Of a stretch of DNA of 24,255 nt, positions 17,604 through 24,255 are shown one piece after another. Source of the DNA: an uncultured Streptococcus sp. (GTDB lineage: Bacteria > Bacillota > Bacilli > Lactobacillales > Streptococcaceae); NCBI GenBank assembly GCA_934216185.1, contig CAKQBM010000006.1:1-24255 (forward strand), in the 5' to 3' direction. The notes under the pieces were generated by a model. That model did not search any database, was not told the origin of the DNA, and saw only the letters and a list, made by a program, of their open reading frames with translations. Numbering within the stretch: the first letter of the stretch is position 1; each line of letters starts with the position of its first letter. Both the position numbers and the translations under genes were made by a program.

Positions 17604-17664
17604 AAGAAAGGCTCGCTTTATCCTAGAAAGCATCTTATTTTCTTCATTGAAAAAAGCCTTTCTT
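17604..17664. repeat. 10-bp inverted repeat with one arm inside the lysC promoter spacer
   Basis: AAGAAAGGCT (17604-17613) and AGCCTTTCTT (17655-17664) are perfect inverted copies separated by 41 bp. The right arm lies between the -35 and -10 of the lysC promoter. It could be a two-site operator; no regulator can be named. Confidence 0.5.
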
Positions 17665-17675
17665 TCTGCTATAAT
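17647..17675 (+). promoter_or_regulatory. lysC promoter
   Basis: TTGAAA (17647-17652), a 17-bp spacer and a perfect TATAAT (17670-17675), 29 bp before the lysC ATG. AGGAG follows at 17695-17699. The short leader leaves no room for a riboswitch. Confidence 0.85.
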
Positions 17676-17704
17676 CGTATAAAATACTTACTTTAGGAGT
17701 TCTT

Positions 17705-19069
17705 ATGAAAGTTGTTAAATTTGGAGGTAGCTCTCTTGCCTCTGCTGGTCAATTAGAAAAAGTTTTAAACATCGTTAAAAGCGATCCAGAGCGCCGTTTT
17801 GTAGTCGTTTCTGCGCCTGGTAAACGCAATGCTGAAGATACTAAGGTTACGGATGCCTTGATTAAATACTACCGCGATTATGTTGCTGGTAACGATATTA
17901 GCAAGAGTCAGAATTGGATTATCGACCGCTATGCTGCTATGGTTAGTGAACTAGGTCTTAAACCAGCTGTGCTAGAAAAAATTTCTAAAAGCATTCGCGC
18001 CTTAGCCACTCTTCCTATTGATGAAAATGAATTTCTCTACGACACTTTTCTAGCAGCTGGTGAAAATAACAATGCTAAATTGATTGCTGCCTATTTTAAC
18101 CAAAACGGGATTGATGCACGCTATGTTCATCCTAGAGAAGCTGGGATTGTGGTCACAAGTGAACCTGGTCACGCTCGCATCATTCCATCAAGTTATGACA
18201 AGATTGAGGAATTGACAAATGCAAATGAGGTCCTTGTCATTCCTGGTTTCTTTGGAGTTACCAAGGAAAATCAAATCTGTACCTTCTCACGTGGAGGATC
18301 AGACATTACAGGTTCTATCATTGCTGCAGGTGTTAAGGCTGACCTCTATGAAAACTTTACGGATGTTGATGGTATCTTTGCGGCTCACCCAGGAATCATT
18401 CACCAACCACACTCTATCCCAGAGTTGACCTACCGTGAAATGCGTGAGTTGGCTTATGCAGGATTCTCAGTCCTTCATGACGAAGCCCTTCTTCCTGCTT
18501 ACCGTGGAAAAATTCCTCTGGTTATTAAGAATACCAACAACCCTGACCATCCAGGTACTCGTATCGTTCTAAAACACAGTAGTGATGAATTCCCAGTTGT
18601 GGGAATTGCTGGTGACTCAGGCTTTGTCAGCATTAATATGTCGAAATACCTCATGAACCGTGAGGTAGGATTTGGACGCAAGGTTCTTCAAATCCTTGAA
18701 GATCTTAACATCGGTTGGGAACATATGCCAACAGGGATCGACGATCTTTCAATCATCCTCCGTTCTCGCGAACTAACTCCTATCAAGGAAGAAGAAATCC
18801 TTCGTCAGTTGGTTCAAAAGGCTGAAGTAGACCATGCAGAAATCGAGCACGACCTTTCAATCATTATGATTGTTGGAGAAAAAATGAAGAGTCATATCGG
18901 AGTAACTGCTACTGCGACACGTGCTCTATCTGAAAATAAGATCAACATCCAGATGATGTCTCAAGGTTCTAGTGAAGTGTCTATTATGTTTGTTGTCCAT
19001 AAGGACCAAGAGAAAGCAGCTATTAAAGCCCTCTACAATGCCTTTTTCGGTGAAAGTAAGGAAGACTAA
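17705..19069 (+). CDS. lysC: Aspartate kinase
   Basis: Phosphorylates aspartate, the first step toward lysine/diaminopimelate, threonine and methionine. The 454-residue monofunctional enzyme has the amino-acid-kinase motif KFGGSSLAS (5-13), FSRGGSDITG and FTDVDGIFAAHPG, followed by two C-terminal ACT domains (about 297-365 and 385-450), the usual feedback-sensing module. It is divergent from fabM and starts a transcript with the DUF956 gene two bases downstream. Which amino acid inhibits it cannot be read from the sequence. Confidence 0.95.
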   Translation: MKVVKFGGSSLASAGQLEKVLNIVKSDPERRFVVVSAPGKRNAEDTKVTDALIKYYRDYVAGNDISKSQNWIIDRYAAMVSELGLKPAVLEKISKSIRALATLPIDENEFLYDTFLAAGENNNAKLIAAYFNQNGIDARYVHPREAGIVVTSEPGHARIIPSSYDKIEELTNANEVLVIPGFFGVTKENQICTFSRGGSDITGSIIAAGVKADLYENFTDVDGIFAAHPGIIHQPHSIPELTYREMRELAYAGFSVLHDEALLPAYRGKIPLVIKNTNNPDHPGTRIVLKHSSDEFPVVGIAGDSGFVSINMSKYLMNREVGFGRKVLQILEDLNIGWEHMPTGIDDLSIILRSRELTPIKEEEILRQLVQKAEVDHAEIEHDLSIIMIVGEKMKSHIGVTATATRALSENKINIQMMSQGSSEVSIMFVVHKDQEKAAIKALYNAFFGESKED

Positions 19070-19071
19070 GC

Positions 19072-19443
19072 ATGGCTCAATCACTTAACAAAACAGTGCT
19101 CCTCAATACGACAGGCACCTCCTACCTATCTATCGCTGGGAAAGTTGGGAAATTCCTTGTCGGAGATCAGGCTTTGGAATTTTACCCCGATGTCAATGTT
19201 GAACAATTTATCCAGATTCCTTGGGACCATATCAACCAGATTGGAGCCAATGTTACTGGCCGCAAAATCAGTCGCCACTTCGAAGTCTTTACAGACAGAG
19301 GAAAATTCCTCTTTGCTTCAAAAGACTCAGGTGCCATTCTTAAAATTGCTCGCGAAAAACTGGGCAATGATAAGGTCGTCAAACTTCCGACCCTGATTCA
19401 GACAATTAGCCAAAAATTTAAAAATCTATTTGCAAAAAAGTAG
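19072..19443 (+). CDS. DUF956 family protein
   Basis: A 123-residue cytoplasmic protein with no signal or membrane segment. I recognise the DUF956 layout: an N-terminal beta-rich stretch (LLNTTGTSYLSIAGKVGKFL), the core IPWDHINQIGANV and a GKFLFASKDSGAIL strand-turn-helix, with a basic C-terminus. Relatives elsewhere often sit next to mannose-family PTS genes (ManO-like), but here it follows lysC by two bases with only a weak AAGGAAG ribosome site, so translation is probably coupled to lysC. Its molecular function is unknown. The serS promoter lies in its last codons. Confidence 0.85.
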   Translation: MAQSLNKTVLLNTTGTSYLSIAGKVGKFLVGDQALEFYPDVNVEQFIQIPWDHINQIGANVTGRKISRHFEVFTDRGKFLFASKDSGAILKIAREKLGNDKVVKLPTLIQTISQKFKNLFAKK

Positions 19444-19458
19444 AAACTTTAGTATAAT
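19430..19458 (+). promoter_or_regulatory. serS promoter inside the end of the DUF956 gene
   Basis: TTGCAA (19430-19435), a 17-bp spacer and TATAAT (19453-19458). The -35 and part of the spacer lie within the last codons of the DUF956 gene. Transcription would begin about 19465, at the base of T-box stem I. Confidence 0.85.
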
Positions 19459-19463
19459 CATAG

Positions 19464-19641
19464 TAACGGATAAGTAGGTTATCTTCTTCTTTCAGAAAGT
19501 CTGCGGGTGCTGCGAGCAGATAGGAGGGATGGGTGAAATTCTACCGTTAGTAACAATTACATACACAATCAAGTGCACACCTGTGAAGTTGGATGGAACC
19601 GTGGCCCTGCCACTCCAACGCTTTGTCAGGTGTGCTTTTTT
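19464..19641 (+). promoter_or_regulatory. T-box leader controlling serS
   Basis: The base of stem I is TAACGG (19464-19469) pairing with CCGTTA (19544-19549). The distal stem I text (GTGCTGCGAGCAGA) is typical. The likely specifier TCT (19540-19542, Ser), followed by A, fits the gene. The T-box sequence TGGAACCGTG is at 19594-19603. The terminator stem GCACACCTG (19575-19583) pairs with CAGGTGTGC (19627-19635) and is followed by six T. Uncharged tRNA-Ser should stabilise the antiterminator and allow serS expression. Confidence 0.93.
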
Positions 19642-19656
19642 CATAAAGGAGTTCTT

Positions 19657-20931
19657 ATGTTAGATATCAAACGCATTCGTACGGACTTTGATGCTGTCGC
19701 AGAAAAATTAGCTACACGTGGTGTAGAGGCTACTGTCTTGAATGAGATGAAAGAAATCGATGCTAAACGTCGTGACATCTTGGTCAAGGTTGAAACTCTC
19801 AAGGCAGAACGTAACACAGTTTCTGCTGAGATTGCCCAAGCTAAGCGCAACAAGGAAAATGCAGATGACAAGATTGCTGCCATGCAAAATCTATCTGCTG
19901 AGGTTAAAGCCTTGGATGCTGAATTGGCAGCAATCGATGCTAAATTAACAGAATTTACCACTACTCTTCCAAACATCCCTGCTGACAGCGTTCCTGTTGG
20001 AGCTGACGAAGATGACAATGTGGAAGTTCGCCGTTGGGGGACTCCACGAGAGTTTGACTTCGAGCCAAAAGCTCACTGGGACCTTGGTGAAGACCTTGAT
20101 ATCCTTGACTGGGAACGCGGTGGTAAGGTAACAGGCGCTCGCTTCCTCTTCTATAAAGGCCTCGGTGCTCGTTTGGAACGTGCTATCTACAACTTTATGT
20201 TGGACGAACACGAAAAAGAAGGCTATACTGAAGTCATCACACCTTACATAGTCAACCACGATTCTATGTTTGGTACTGGTCAATATCCAAAATTTAAGGA
20301 AGATACTTTTGAACTCAGCGACAGCAATTATGTCCTTATTCCTACAGCTGAAGTTCCTCTGACAAACTACTACCGTGATGAAATCCTTGACGGTAAAGAC
20401 CTTCCAATCTACTTCACTGCTATGAGCCCATCATTCCGTTCTGAGGCTGGTTCTGCTGGTCGTGATACTCGTGGCTTGATCCGCTTGCACCAATTCCACA
20501 AGGTTGAAATGGTTAAATTTGCCAAGCCAGAAGAATCTTACGAAGAATTGGAAAAAATGACAGCCAACGCTGAAAACATCCTTCAAAAACTCAACCTTCC
20601 ATACCGTGTCGTTGCTCTCTCTACTGGAGATATGGGCTTCTCAGCTGCTAAGACTTATGACTTGGAAGTGTGGATTCCAGCGCAAAATACCTACCGTGAA
20701 ATCTCAAGCTGTTCAAACACAGAAGATTTCCAAGCACGTCGTGCCCAAATCCGTTACCGTGATGAAGCAGATGGCAAGGTTAAATTGCTCCATACCTTGA
20801 ATGGTTCTGGACTTGCAGTTGGACGTACAGTGGCTGCTATTCTTGAAAACTACCAAAATGCAGATGGTTCTGTAACCATCCCTGAAGTTCTTCGTCCATA
20901 TATGGGTGGAGCTGAAGTTATCAAACCATAA
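19657..20931 (+). CDS. serS: Seryl-tRNA synthetase
   Basis: Charges tRNA-Ser. I place the start at the ATG at 19657 (424 residues, [11 protein letters not shown]), eight bases after AAAGGAG; the frame is open further up, but that part lies inside the T-box terminator. Domains: an N-terminal antiparallel coiled-coil tRNA-binding arm (about 1-110), then the class II catalytic domain with motif 2 [14 protein letters not shown] (about 260-273) and motif 3 [17 protein letters not shown] (about 383-399). It is controlled by the T-box leader and ends at a shared terminator. Confidence 0.97.
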   Translation: MLDIKRIRTDFDAVAEKLATRGVEATVLNEMKEIDAKRRDILVKVETLKAERNTVSAEIAQAKRNKENADDKIAAMQNLSAEVKALDAELAAIDAKLTEFTTTLPNIPADSVPVGADEDDNVEVRRWGTPREFDFEPKAHWDLGEDLDILDWERGGKVTGARFLFYKGLGARLERAIYNFMLDEHEKEGYTEVITPYIVNHDSMFGTGQYPKFKEDTFELSDSNYVLIPTAEVPLTNYYRDEILDGKDLPIYFTAMSPSFRSEAGSAGRDTRGLIRLHQFHKVEMVKFAKPEESYEELEKMTANAENILQKLNLPYRVVALSTGDMGFSAAKTYDLEVWIPAQNTYREISSCSNTEDFQARRAQIRYRDEADGKVKLLHTLNGSGLAVGRTVAAILENYQNADGSVTIPEVLRPYMGGAEVIKP

Positions 20932-20936
20932 AAAAT

Positions 20937-20968
20937 AAGGTTTAGCTATTTCTAGCTAGACCTTTTTT
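20937..20968. terminator. Bidirectional terminator between serS and the TDT-family gene
   Basis: AAGGTTTAGCTA (20937-20948) pairs with TAGCTAGACCTT (20953-20964) around TTTC, 12 bp with one G-U. T-runs follow on both strands. It serves serS and also ends the convergent gene, whose TAG stop (20958-20956) and last codons lie within the stem. Confidence 0.92.
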
Positions 20969-21855
20969 CGTAACCAAATCAGATAAGCGACTAATACAAA
21001 GAATAAAATAGTTAGGCATATAACGGTTTCAGCCACTACCAGATAATCCAGAAATGGGAGTTTCAAGATTCCCTGAGCCATCTTGAGCGAAGTAGCTGTG
21101 ATAATGGTTGGGAAGGTTAAGGCTGAAAAAGCTGGTTGAAAGCCTTGTTTTAAAATATTGGGCAGACGAGTTAAAACAAAGAAAAAGAAAGTTTGAGAGG
21201 CCAAAATCATGACGATTAAGAGCCAAGTCGGTAGGCTATCTCCTCCAACTCGAACCAGGGAAGCCAAGAGTAGAGAAAAAGGAGCACAGTAGATTCCTTC
21301 TTGTCCAAGCAAGGCTAGTGGGAGCGGATGTTTCTTTAAATCGCTATAAATAAGCGGGTAGAGATAGAAGGTCAATAGAAAACCAAAACTCAAGGTCGCA
21401 TAGGCAATCTCGATAATGCCTACCAGAGGATAGGTCAAGGCTGCTACTGCTATCCCCACATAGAGAACCGTCCAGCTTGGAGTAGCAAGAACCCTCCGAC
21501 CAGGACAGGCAAATTTGATGGTAAAACCAGCAATTAAGGCCACATCCAAGAGAAATGAAAACCACCAGAGTCCTTGCGCAACTAAAGGAAGATGAGGAAA
21601 CACGCGAAAGACATAAGTCGATAAAATCATTCCAGCCATGGGAAAGGTTGCCATTCCTGACAAAAGAGGGGGCTTGGTCAATTCTTGCTTGGTTTCTTTC
21701 CAATTAAGCAGATGAAATATAAGAAAGTAAATCCACAAACTCAAACCTGTCAAACTAAATACCTGTGACAGAACTGGCAACATATCTAAAACGAGATTCC
21801 CAGCTCCTGCTAAACCTAGCAAGCAACCAGAAAATACTAAGGGGAGTTTTTTCAT
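20956..21855 (-). CDS. TDT/SLAC1-type (TehA-like) membrane transporter
   Basis: A 299-residue integral membrane protein with about ten hydrophobic segments and short loops, the topology of the TDT (tellurite-resistance/dicarboxylate, SLAC1) family. Supporting text: FPMAGMILSTYVFRVFPHL and FSALTFPTIITATSL near the C-terminus, where the family has conserved Phe/Pro positions. Substrate is not determinable; anions or C4-dicarboxylates are family guesses. I start at the ATG at 21855, five bases after GGAGG; a TTG four codons upstream would include the ribosome site and is unlikely. It has its own extended -10 promoter and is convergent with serS. Confidence 0.8.
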   Translation of the reverse strand: MKKLPLVFSGCLLGLAGAGNLVLDMLPVLSQVFSLTGLSLWIYFLIFHLLNWKETKQELTKPPLLSGMATFPMAGMILSTYVFRVFPHLPLVAQGLWWFSFLLDVALIAGFTIKFACPGRRVLATPSWTVLYVGIAVAALTYPLVGIIEIAYATLSFGFLLTFYLYPLIYSDLKKHPLPLALLGQEGIYCAPFSLLLASLVRVGGDSLPTWLLIVMILASQTFFFFVLTRLPNILKQGFQPAFSALTFPTIITATSLKMAQGILKLPFLDYLVVAETVICLTILFFVLVAYLIWLRKKV

Positions 21856-21883
21856 CCTAACCTCCAATAATCATGTTAGTTTC

Positions 21884-21892
21884 AGTATAGCA
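21884..21892 (-). promoter_or_regulatory. Extended -10 promoter of the TDT-family gene
   Basis: On the minus strand TGCTATACT (TG-N-TATACT) lies at 21892-21884, about 30 bases before the ATG. No good -35 is seen. Confidence 0.55.
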
Positions 21893-21917
21893 TAAAAGCG
21901 CTTAAATGAGGACTTAA

Positions 21918-21954
21918 AAAAAACGAAGTCCGTTGATTTCAGACTTCATTTTTT
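21918..21954 (-). terminator. Terminator after the CMD/AhpD-like gene
   Basis: On the minus strand TGAAGTC (21948-21942) pairs with GACTTCG (21930-21924), extended by A/U pairs on both sides, and is followed by eight T. It lies 13 bases after the stop of the upstream gene. Confidence 0.9.
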
Positions 21955-21967
21955 GCTCAGATATAAA

Positions 21968-22516
21968 TTAAGCATAAGGTTGCAATTCTGGGTTAATTGG
22001 TGTATTGGCTAGGTTGTTGGCATAGTTACAGAGGCTGGCTAGGCTGACACCAAGAACCACATCCAAGGCATTTTGTTGCGTGTAGCCAGCTTCTAAAAAC
22101 TCAGCTAAGGCTTCATCTCCAACACGCCCCTTGGTATTGATAACTGCCAAAGTAAACTTAGCTAGGGTATCCAATTTAGGATCTGTTTCAATTGGAGTAC
22201 GATTGCGGAGGGCTTGCAGAAGATCATCGTTCATCTGGATTTGTTTAATTGAAAAGGCTGTGTGACCTGCGACGCAGAAGGCACAACCATTTGTCACAGC
22301 TGCCGTGATCTGCACCACTTCGCGCTCAACAGGTGTCAGGCTGTTGCGACGATTGATGGCTCCGACAGTTCTGTAGGCTTCTAAAGCAGTCGGTGCATTA
22401 GCCAAGAGACCGATTAGGTTAGGAATATAGCCATTGTTATCTTTTTCTACTGTTTCAAGAACTTCTTTCACTTCTGCTGGTGCTGATTCTACTGTATGGA
22501 TTGTAAATGTTGTCAT
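21968..22516 (-). CDS. Carboxymuconolactone decarboxylase / AhpD-like family protein
   Basis: A 182-residue all-helical protein of the CMD/AhpD-like (peroxidase-related) superfamily. The redox motif is visible as NGCAFCVAGH: a CxxC pair and the conserved His, as in alkylhydroperoxidase AhpD. This suggests a thiol-dependent peroxidase or related redox role; a true decarboxylase activity is not implied. I prefer the start at 22516, seven bases after AGAGG; the ATG at 22519 is also possible, while the one at 22534 lies upstream of the ribosome site. It lies between two terminators and so is probably monocistronic. Confidence 0.88.
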   Translation of the reverse strand: MTTFTIHTVESAPAEVKEVLETVEKDNNGYIPNLIGLLANAPTALEAYRTVGAINRRNSLTPVEREVVQITAAVTNGCAFCVAGHTAFSIKQIQMNDDLLQALRNRTPIETDPKLDTLAKFTLAVINTKGRVGDEALAEFLEAGYTQQNALDVVLGVSLASLCNYANNLANTPINPELQPYA

Positions 22517-22623
22517 CATAAAACCTCTTTTCATGTTGTTGAAACCTAGTCTATCACAGATTCTATACCGTGTATAATATATATTTTAAATTGCACTGAT
22601 AAAAATTTTTTATGAAAGTAAAA

Positions 22624-22644
22624 AATCACACGCGATGTGTGATT
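22624..22644 (-). terminator. Terminator of the AGCS symporter gene
   Basis: AATCACAC (22624-22631) and GTGTGATT (22637-22644) form a perfect 8-bp stem with a 5-base loop, followed on the minus strand by TTTTT. It begins three bases after the symporter stop. Confidence 0.88.
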
Positions 22645-22647
22645 CCA

Positions 22648-23970
22648 TTATTTATTAAAATACTTTTTAGTCTCAGCAATAACAACTGGTGATAAAACTA
22701 AGAGGGCAATCAAGTTTGGCAGAGCCATCAAGGCGTTGACAATATCTGCGATAATCCAAACCATATCCAACTCGATAAATCCTCCCAGCAAGACCATGAG
22801 CACAAAAATCACACGGTAGAGCCAGATCAAACGAACCCCAAAGAGGAACTCGAAACAGCGTTCTCCATAGTAGTTCCAACCTAGAATCGTTGTAAAGGCA
22901 AAGAGTACAAGGAAAATGGTCAAGAGGGCAGGCCCAAAGTGTGAAAAGACTGTTGAAAAGGCTGACTGAGTCAAAGCCACTCCATTCAAGTCACTATTCC
23001 ATACTCCAGTTACCAAGATGGTCAAACCAGTCAGAGTACAAATGATGAGGGTATCAATAAAGGTTCCTGTCATGGAAATCAAACCTTGCTCTACTGGTTC
23101 ATTTGTCTTAGCTGCAGCAGCTGCAATGGGAGCAGAACCTAGACCAGATTCGTTTGAGAACACACCACGCGCAACACCATTTTGGATAGCCATCCGAATG
23201 CTAGCACCAGCAAATCCACCTATTGCAGCAACAGGACTAAAAGCTGATGTCAATATTAAAGCAATTGTGGCAGGGAGTTTGCCAACATTAAAGAAAATAA
23301 CTGTAAGAGTCCCCAAAATATAAATGATAGCCATAAAAGGAACAACAGCTGTCGAAATCTTAGAAATAGACTTGAGTCCACCAAAGACTGCAATCGCTAC
23401 TAAGACAGACAACACAAGAGCTGTGATAGCTGGTGAAATAGCCGTTGTATTTTGGATTGATTCTGTAATCGAGTTAACTTGGGTGAATGTTCCGATTCCC
23501 AACAAAGCTACTAAGACACCTGCGATAGCAAAAAAGATGGCAAGTGGTCGCCACTTTTCTCCCATACCCAAAAGTATATAGTGCATTGGGCCTCCCGCTA
23601 CTGCACCATGGTCGTCCTTGGTGCGGTATTTAATAGCTAATAAACCTTCCGCATACTTGGTTGCCATCCCAAAGAAAGCCGCCATCCACATCCAAAAGAG
23701 AGCTCCTGGTCCACCGACCTTGATAGCTGTCGCCACTCCGATAATATTTCCCGTACCAACTGTCGCTGCTAGGGCTGTACACAAGGCCGCAAAACTGGAT
23801 ACATCCCCATGCCCCTTATCCTTGATAAAAATAAGCTGAAAGGCCTTAGAGAGACGCAAAACCTGCAAAAGTCCTAAACGGGCAGTTAGGTAAATCCCTG
23901 TCCCGACCAATAAAATCAAGAGGGGTGGCCCCCAAGCAAAAGCATCAATTGATTTAAGCAATTCTAACAT
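22648..23970 (-). CDS. Sodium:alanine/glycine symporter (AGCS family)
   Basis: A 440-residue membrane protein with about ten to eleven hydrophobic helices. AGCS markers: GTGNIIGVATAIKVGGPGAL near residue 72, and FSNESGLGSAPIAAAAAKT in the middle, the family signature. These carriers import alanine or glycine with sodium. AGGAG lies before the ATG. The leader contains a glycine riboswitch, which strongly suggests that glycine is a substrate or a signal for this gene. Confidence 0.95.
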   Translation of the reverse strand: MLELLKSIDAFAWGPPLLILLVGTGIYLTARLGLLQVLRLSKAFQLIFIKDKGHGDVSSFAALCTALAATVGTGNIIGVATAIKVGGPGALFWMWMAAFFGMATKYAEGLLAIKYRTKDDHGAVAGGPMHYILLGMGEKWRPLAIFFAIAGVLVALLGIGTFTQVNSITESIQNTTAISPAITALVLSVLVAIAVFGGLKSISKISTAVVPFMAIIYILGTLTVIFFNVGKLPATIALILTSAFSPVAAIGGFAGASIRMAIQNGVARGVFSNESGLGSAPIAAAAAKTNEPVEQGLISMTGTFIDTLIICTLTGLTILVTGVWNSDLNGVALTQSAFSTVFSHFGPALLTIFLVLFAFTTILGWNYYGERCFEFLFGVRLIWLYRVIFVLMVLLGGFIELDMVWIIADIVNALMALPNLIALLVLSPVVIAETKKYFNK

Positions 23971-24002
23971 TCTATTCTCCTATCTTCTCAACCCCAAAAG
24001 AA

Positions 24003-24142
24003 AGAGCACATGCAAGATACATGTACTCTGGAATGCTTAGATAAATGCTAAAAAGCGATCTATCCTAGCTCTGTCCTTTTACCTGAGAGTTTGAGCAGTT
24101 GCCTGCCTTGCCCCTTCGGTGCCTTCACGGTCTCTCCAGAGT
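24003..24142 (-). promoter_or_regulatory. Glycine riboswitch with terminator, upstream of the AGCS symporter
   Basis: On the minus strand the aptamer runs from ACTCTGGAGAGACCG (from 24142) through CACCGAAGGGGCAAGGCAGG to AACTCTCAGGTAAAAGGACA and GAG (to 24069), the standard glycine aptamer wording. P1 is CTCTG with CAGAG. A terminator follows: AGAGTACATG (24029-24020) with CATGTGCTCT (24012-24003), then TTTCTTTT. ACTCTGGA of the aptamer (24142-24135) is exactly complementary to TCCAGAGT (24032-24025) at the foot of the terminator. So without glycine an antiterminator can form, and with glycine P1 frees the terminator: a predicted OFF switch, as reported for the similar S. pyogenes gene. Confidence 0.93.
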
Positions 24143-24161
24143 TCCGTCCATTTACAGTCAT

Positions 24162-24181
24162 GGAAAATCAAACGATTCCCC
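24162..24181 (-). promoter_or_regulatory. Hairpin before the glycine aptamer (possible ghost aptamer remnant)
   Basis: On the minus strand GGGGAATC (24181-24174) pairs with GATTTTCC (24169-24162) around GTTT: 8 pairs with two G-U. It lies 20 bases before the aptamer, where tandem glycine riboswitches have the other aptamer and singletons often keep a reduced one. Confidence 0.45.
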
Positions 24182-24225
24182 ACTTCTATTAAACTTCATT
24201 CGGTGTTGGTATTTAATTGATTCTT

Positions 24226-24254
24226 ATTTTACAAAAAATGTTGGCTTTTGTCAA
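24226..24254 (-). promoter_or_regulatory. Promoter of the glycine riboswitch and symporter transcript
   Basis: On the minus strand a perfect TTGACA (24254-24249), a 17-bp spacer and TAAAAT (24231-24226). Transcription would begin near 24219, giving a leader of about 250 bases that carries the riboswitch. Confidence 0.88.
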
Positions 24255-24255
24255 T

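Noticed and set aside
17495..17704. A lysine riboswitch upstream of lysC
   Set aside because: The promoter lies only 29 bp before the start codon, and none of the lysine riboswitch core motifs is seen.
19573..19656. An N-terminal extension of serS by 28 codons from GTG
   Set aside because: The extension lies in the T-box terminator and antiterminator. The ATG at 19657 has a good ribosome site and gives the usual SerRS N-terminus.
22555..22590. A weak inverted repeat (CACGG...CTGTG) upstream of the CMD gene
   Set aside because: Only a 5-bp imperfect match in an A/T-rich promoter region; too weak to call an operator.
24162..24176. A FabT box in the symporter leader (GTTTGATTTTC, as upstream of fabK)
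   Set aside because: Only one half-site is present, it belongs to the hairpin before the glycine aptamer, and the second half does not match.
1..24255. tRNA or rRNA genes, intact insertion sequences, phage genes
   Set aside because: No such sequence was seen on either strand. The only mobile-like sequence is the RUP-like element.

Overview
The window looks like a chromosomal segment of a mitis-group Streptococcus (S. mitis, S. oralis, S. pneumoniae or a close relative). Reasons: a FabT/FabK/FabM-type fatty acid cluster, a RUP-like short repeat, a YSIRK-type cell-wall protein, low G+C content, and a gene order that matches, as far as I remember it, the pneumococcal fab neighbourhood from the AGCS symporter gene to efp. 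Species cannot be fixed by reading alone.

Region 1 (1-5099, minus strand) is one uninterrupted reading frame of 1,699 codons that runs off the left edge. It encodes the N-terminal part of a giant wall-anchored surface protein: a YSIRK signal peptide, a Pro/Glu/Lys-rich stretch, a coiled coil, about 970 residues I cannot assign to a family, then MucBP-like and Muc_B2-like modules ending in near-identical 83-residue repeats. It is divergent from region 2 and is the clearest accessory feature. I recall no such gene beside efp in the S. pneumoniae TIGR4 genome.

Region 2 (5291-6758, plus strand) is the efp-Asp23-nusB operon: translation elongation factor P, an Asp23/Gls24-family protein and the antitermination factor NusB, closed by a 13-bp terminator. 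A 104-bp RUP-like element lies between this terminator and the perfect-stem terminator of the fab cluster that faces it.

Region 3 (6898-17572, minus strand) is the complete type II fatty acid synthesis cluster in the order fabM-fabT-fabH-acpP-fabK-fabD-fabG-fabF-accB-fabZ-accC-accD-accA. Acetyl-CoA carboxylase (accBCDA) makes malonyl-CoA, FabD loads it on ACP, FabH starts and FabF elongates, FabG/FabZ/FabK complete each cycle, and FabM isomerises the C10 intermediate toward unsaturated acids. FabT is the MarR-type repressor. A 17-bp FabT-like palindrome sits upstream of fabK, and half-sites overlap the fabT promoter. Most genes overlap or lie within a few tens of bases.

Region 4 (17604-20968, plus strand) holds lysC (aspartokinase), a DUF956 gene and serS. 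serS has its own promoter inside the end of the DUF956 gene and a T-box leader with a likely UCU (Ser) specifier.

Region 5 (20937-24255, minus strand) has a TDT/SLAC1-type membrane protein, a carboxymuconolactone-decarboxylase/AhpD-like protein and an AGCS sodium:alanine/glycine symporter. The symporter lies behind a glycine riboswitch with a visible terminator and a competing pairing that predicts shut-off by glycine. No tRNA, rRNA, CRISPR array, intact insertion sequence or phage gene was seen. No gene-free stretch exceeds 300 bases.
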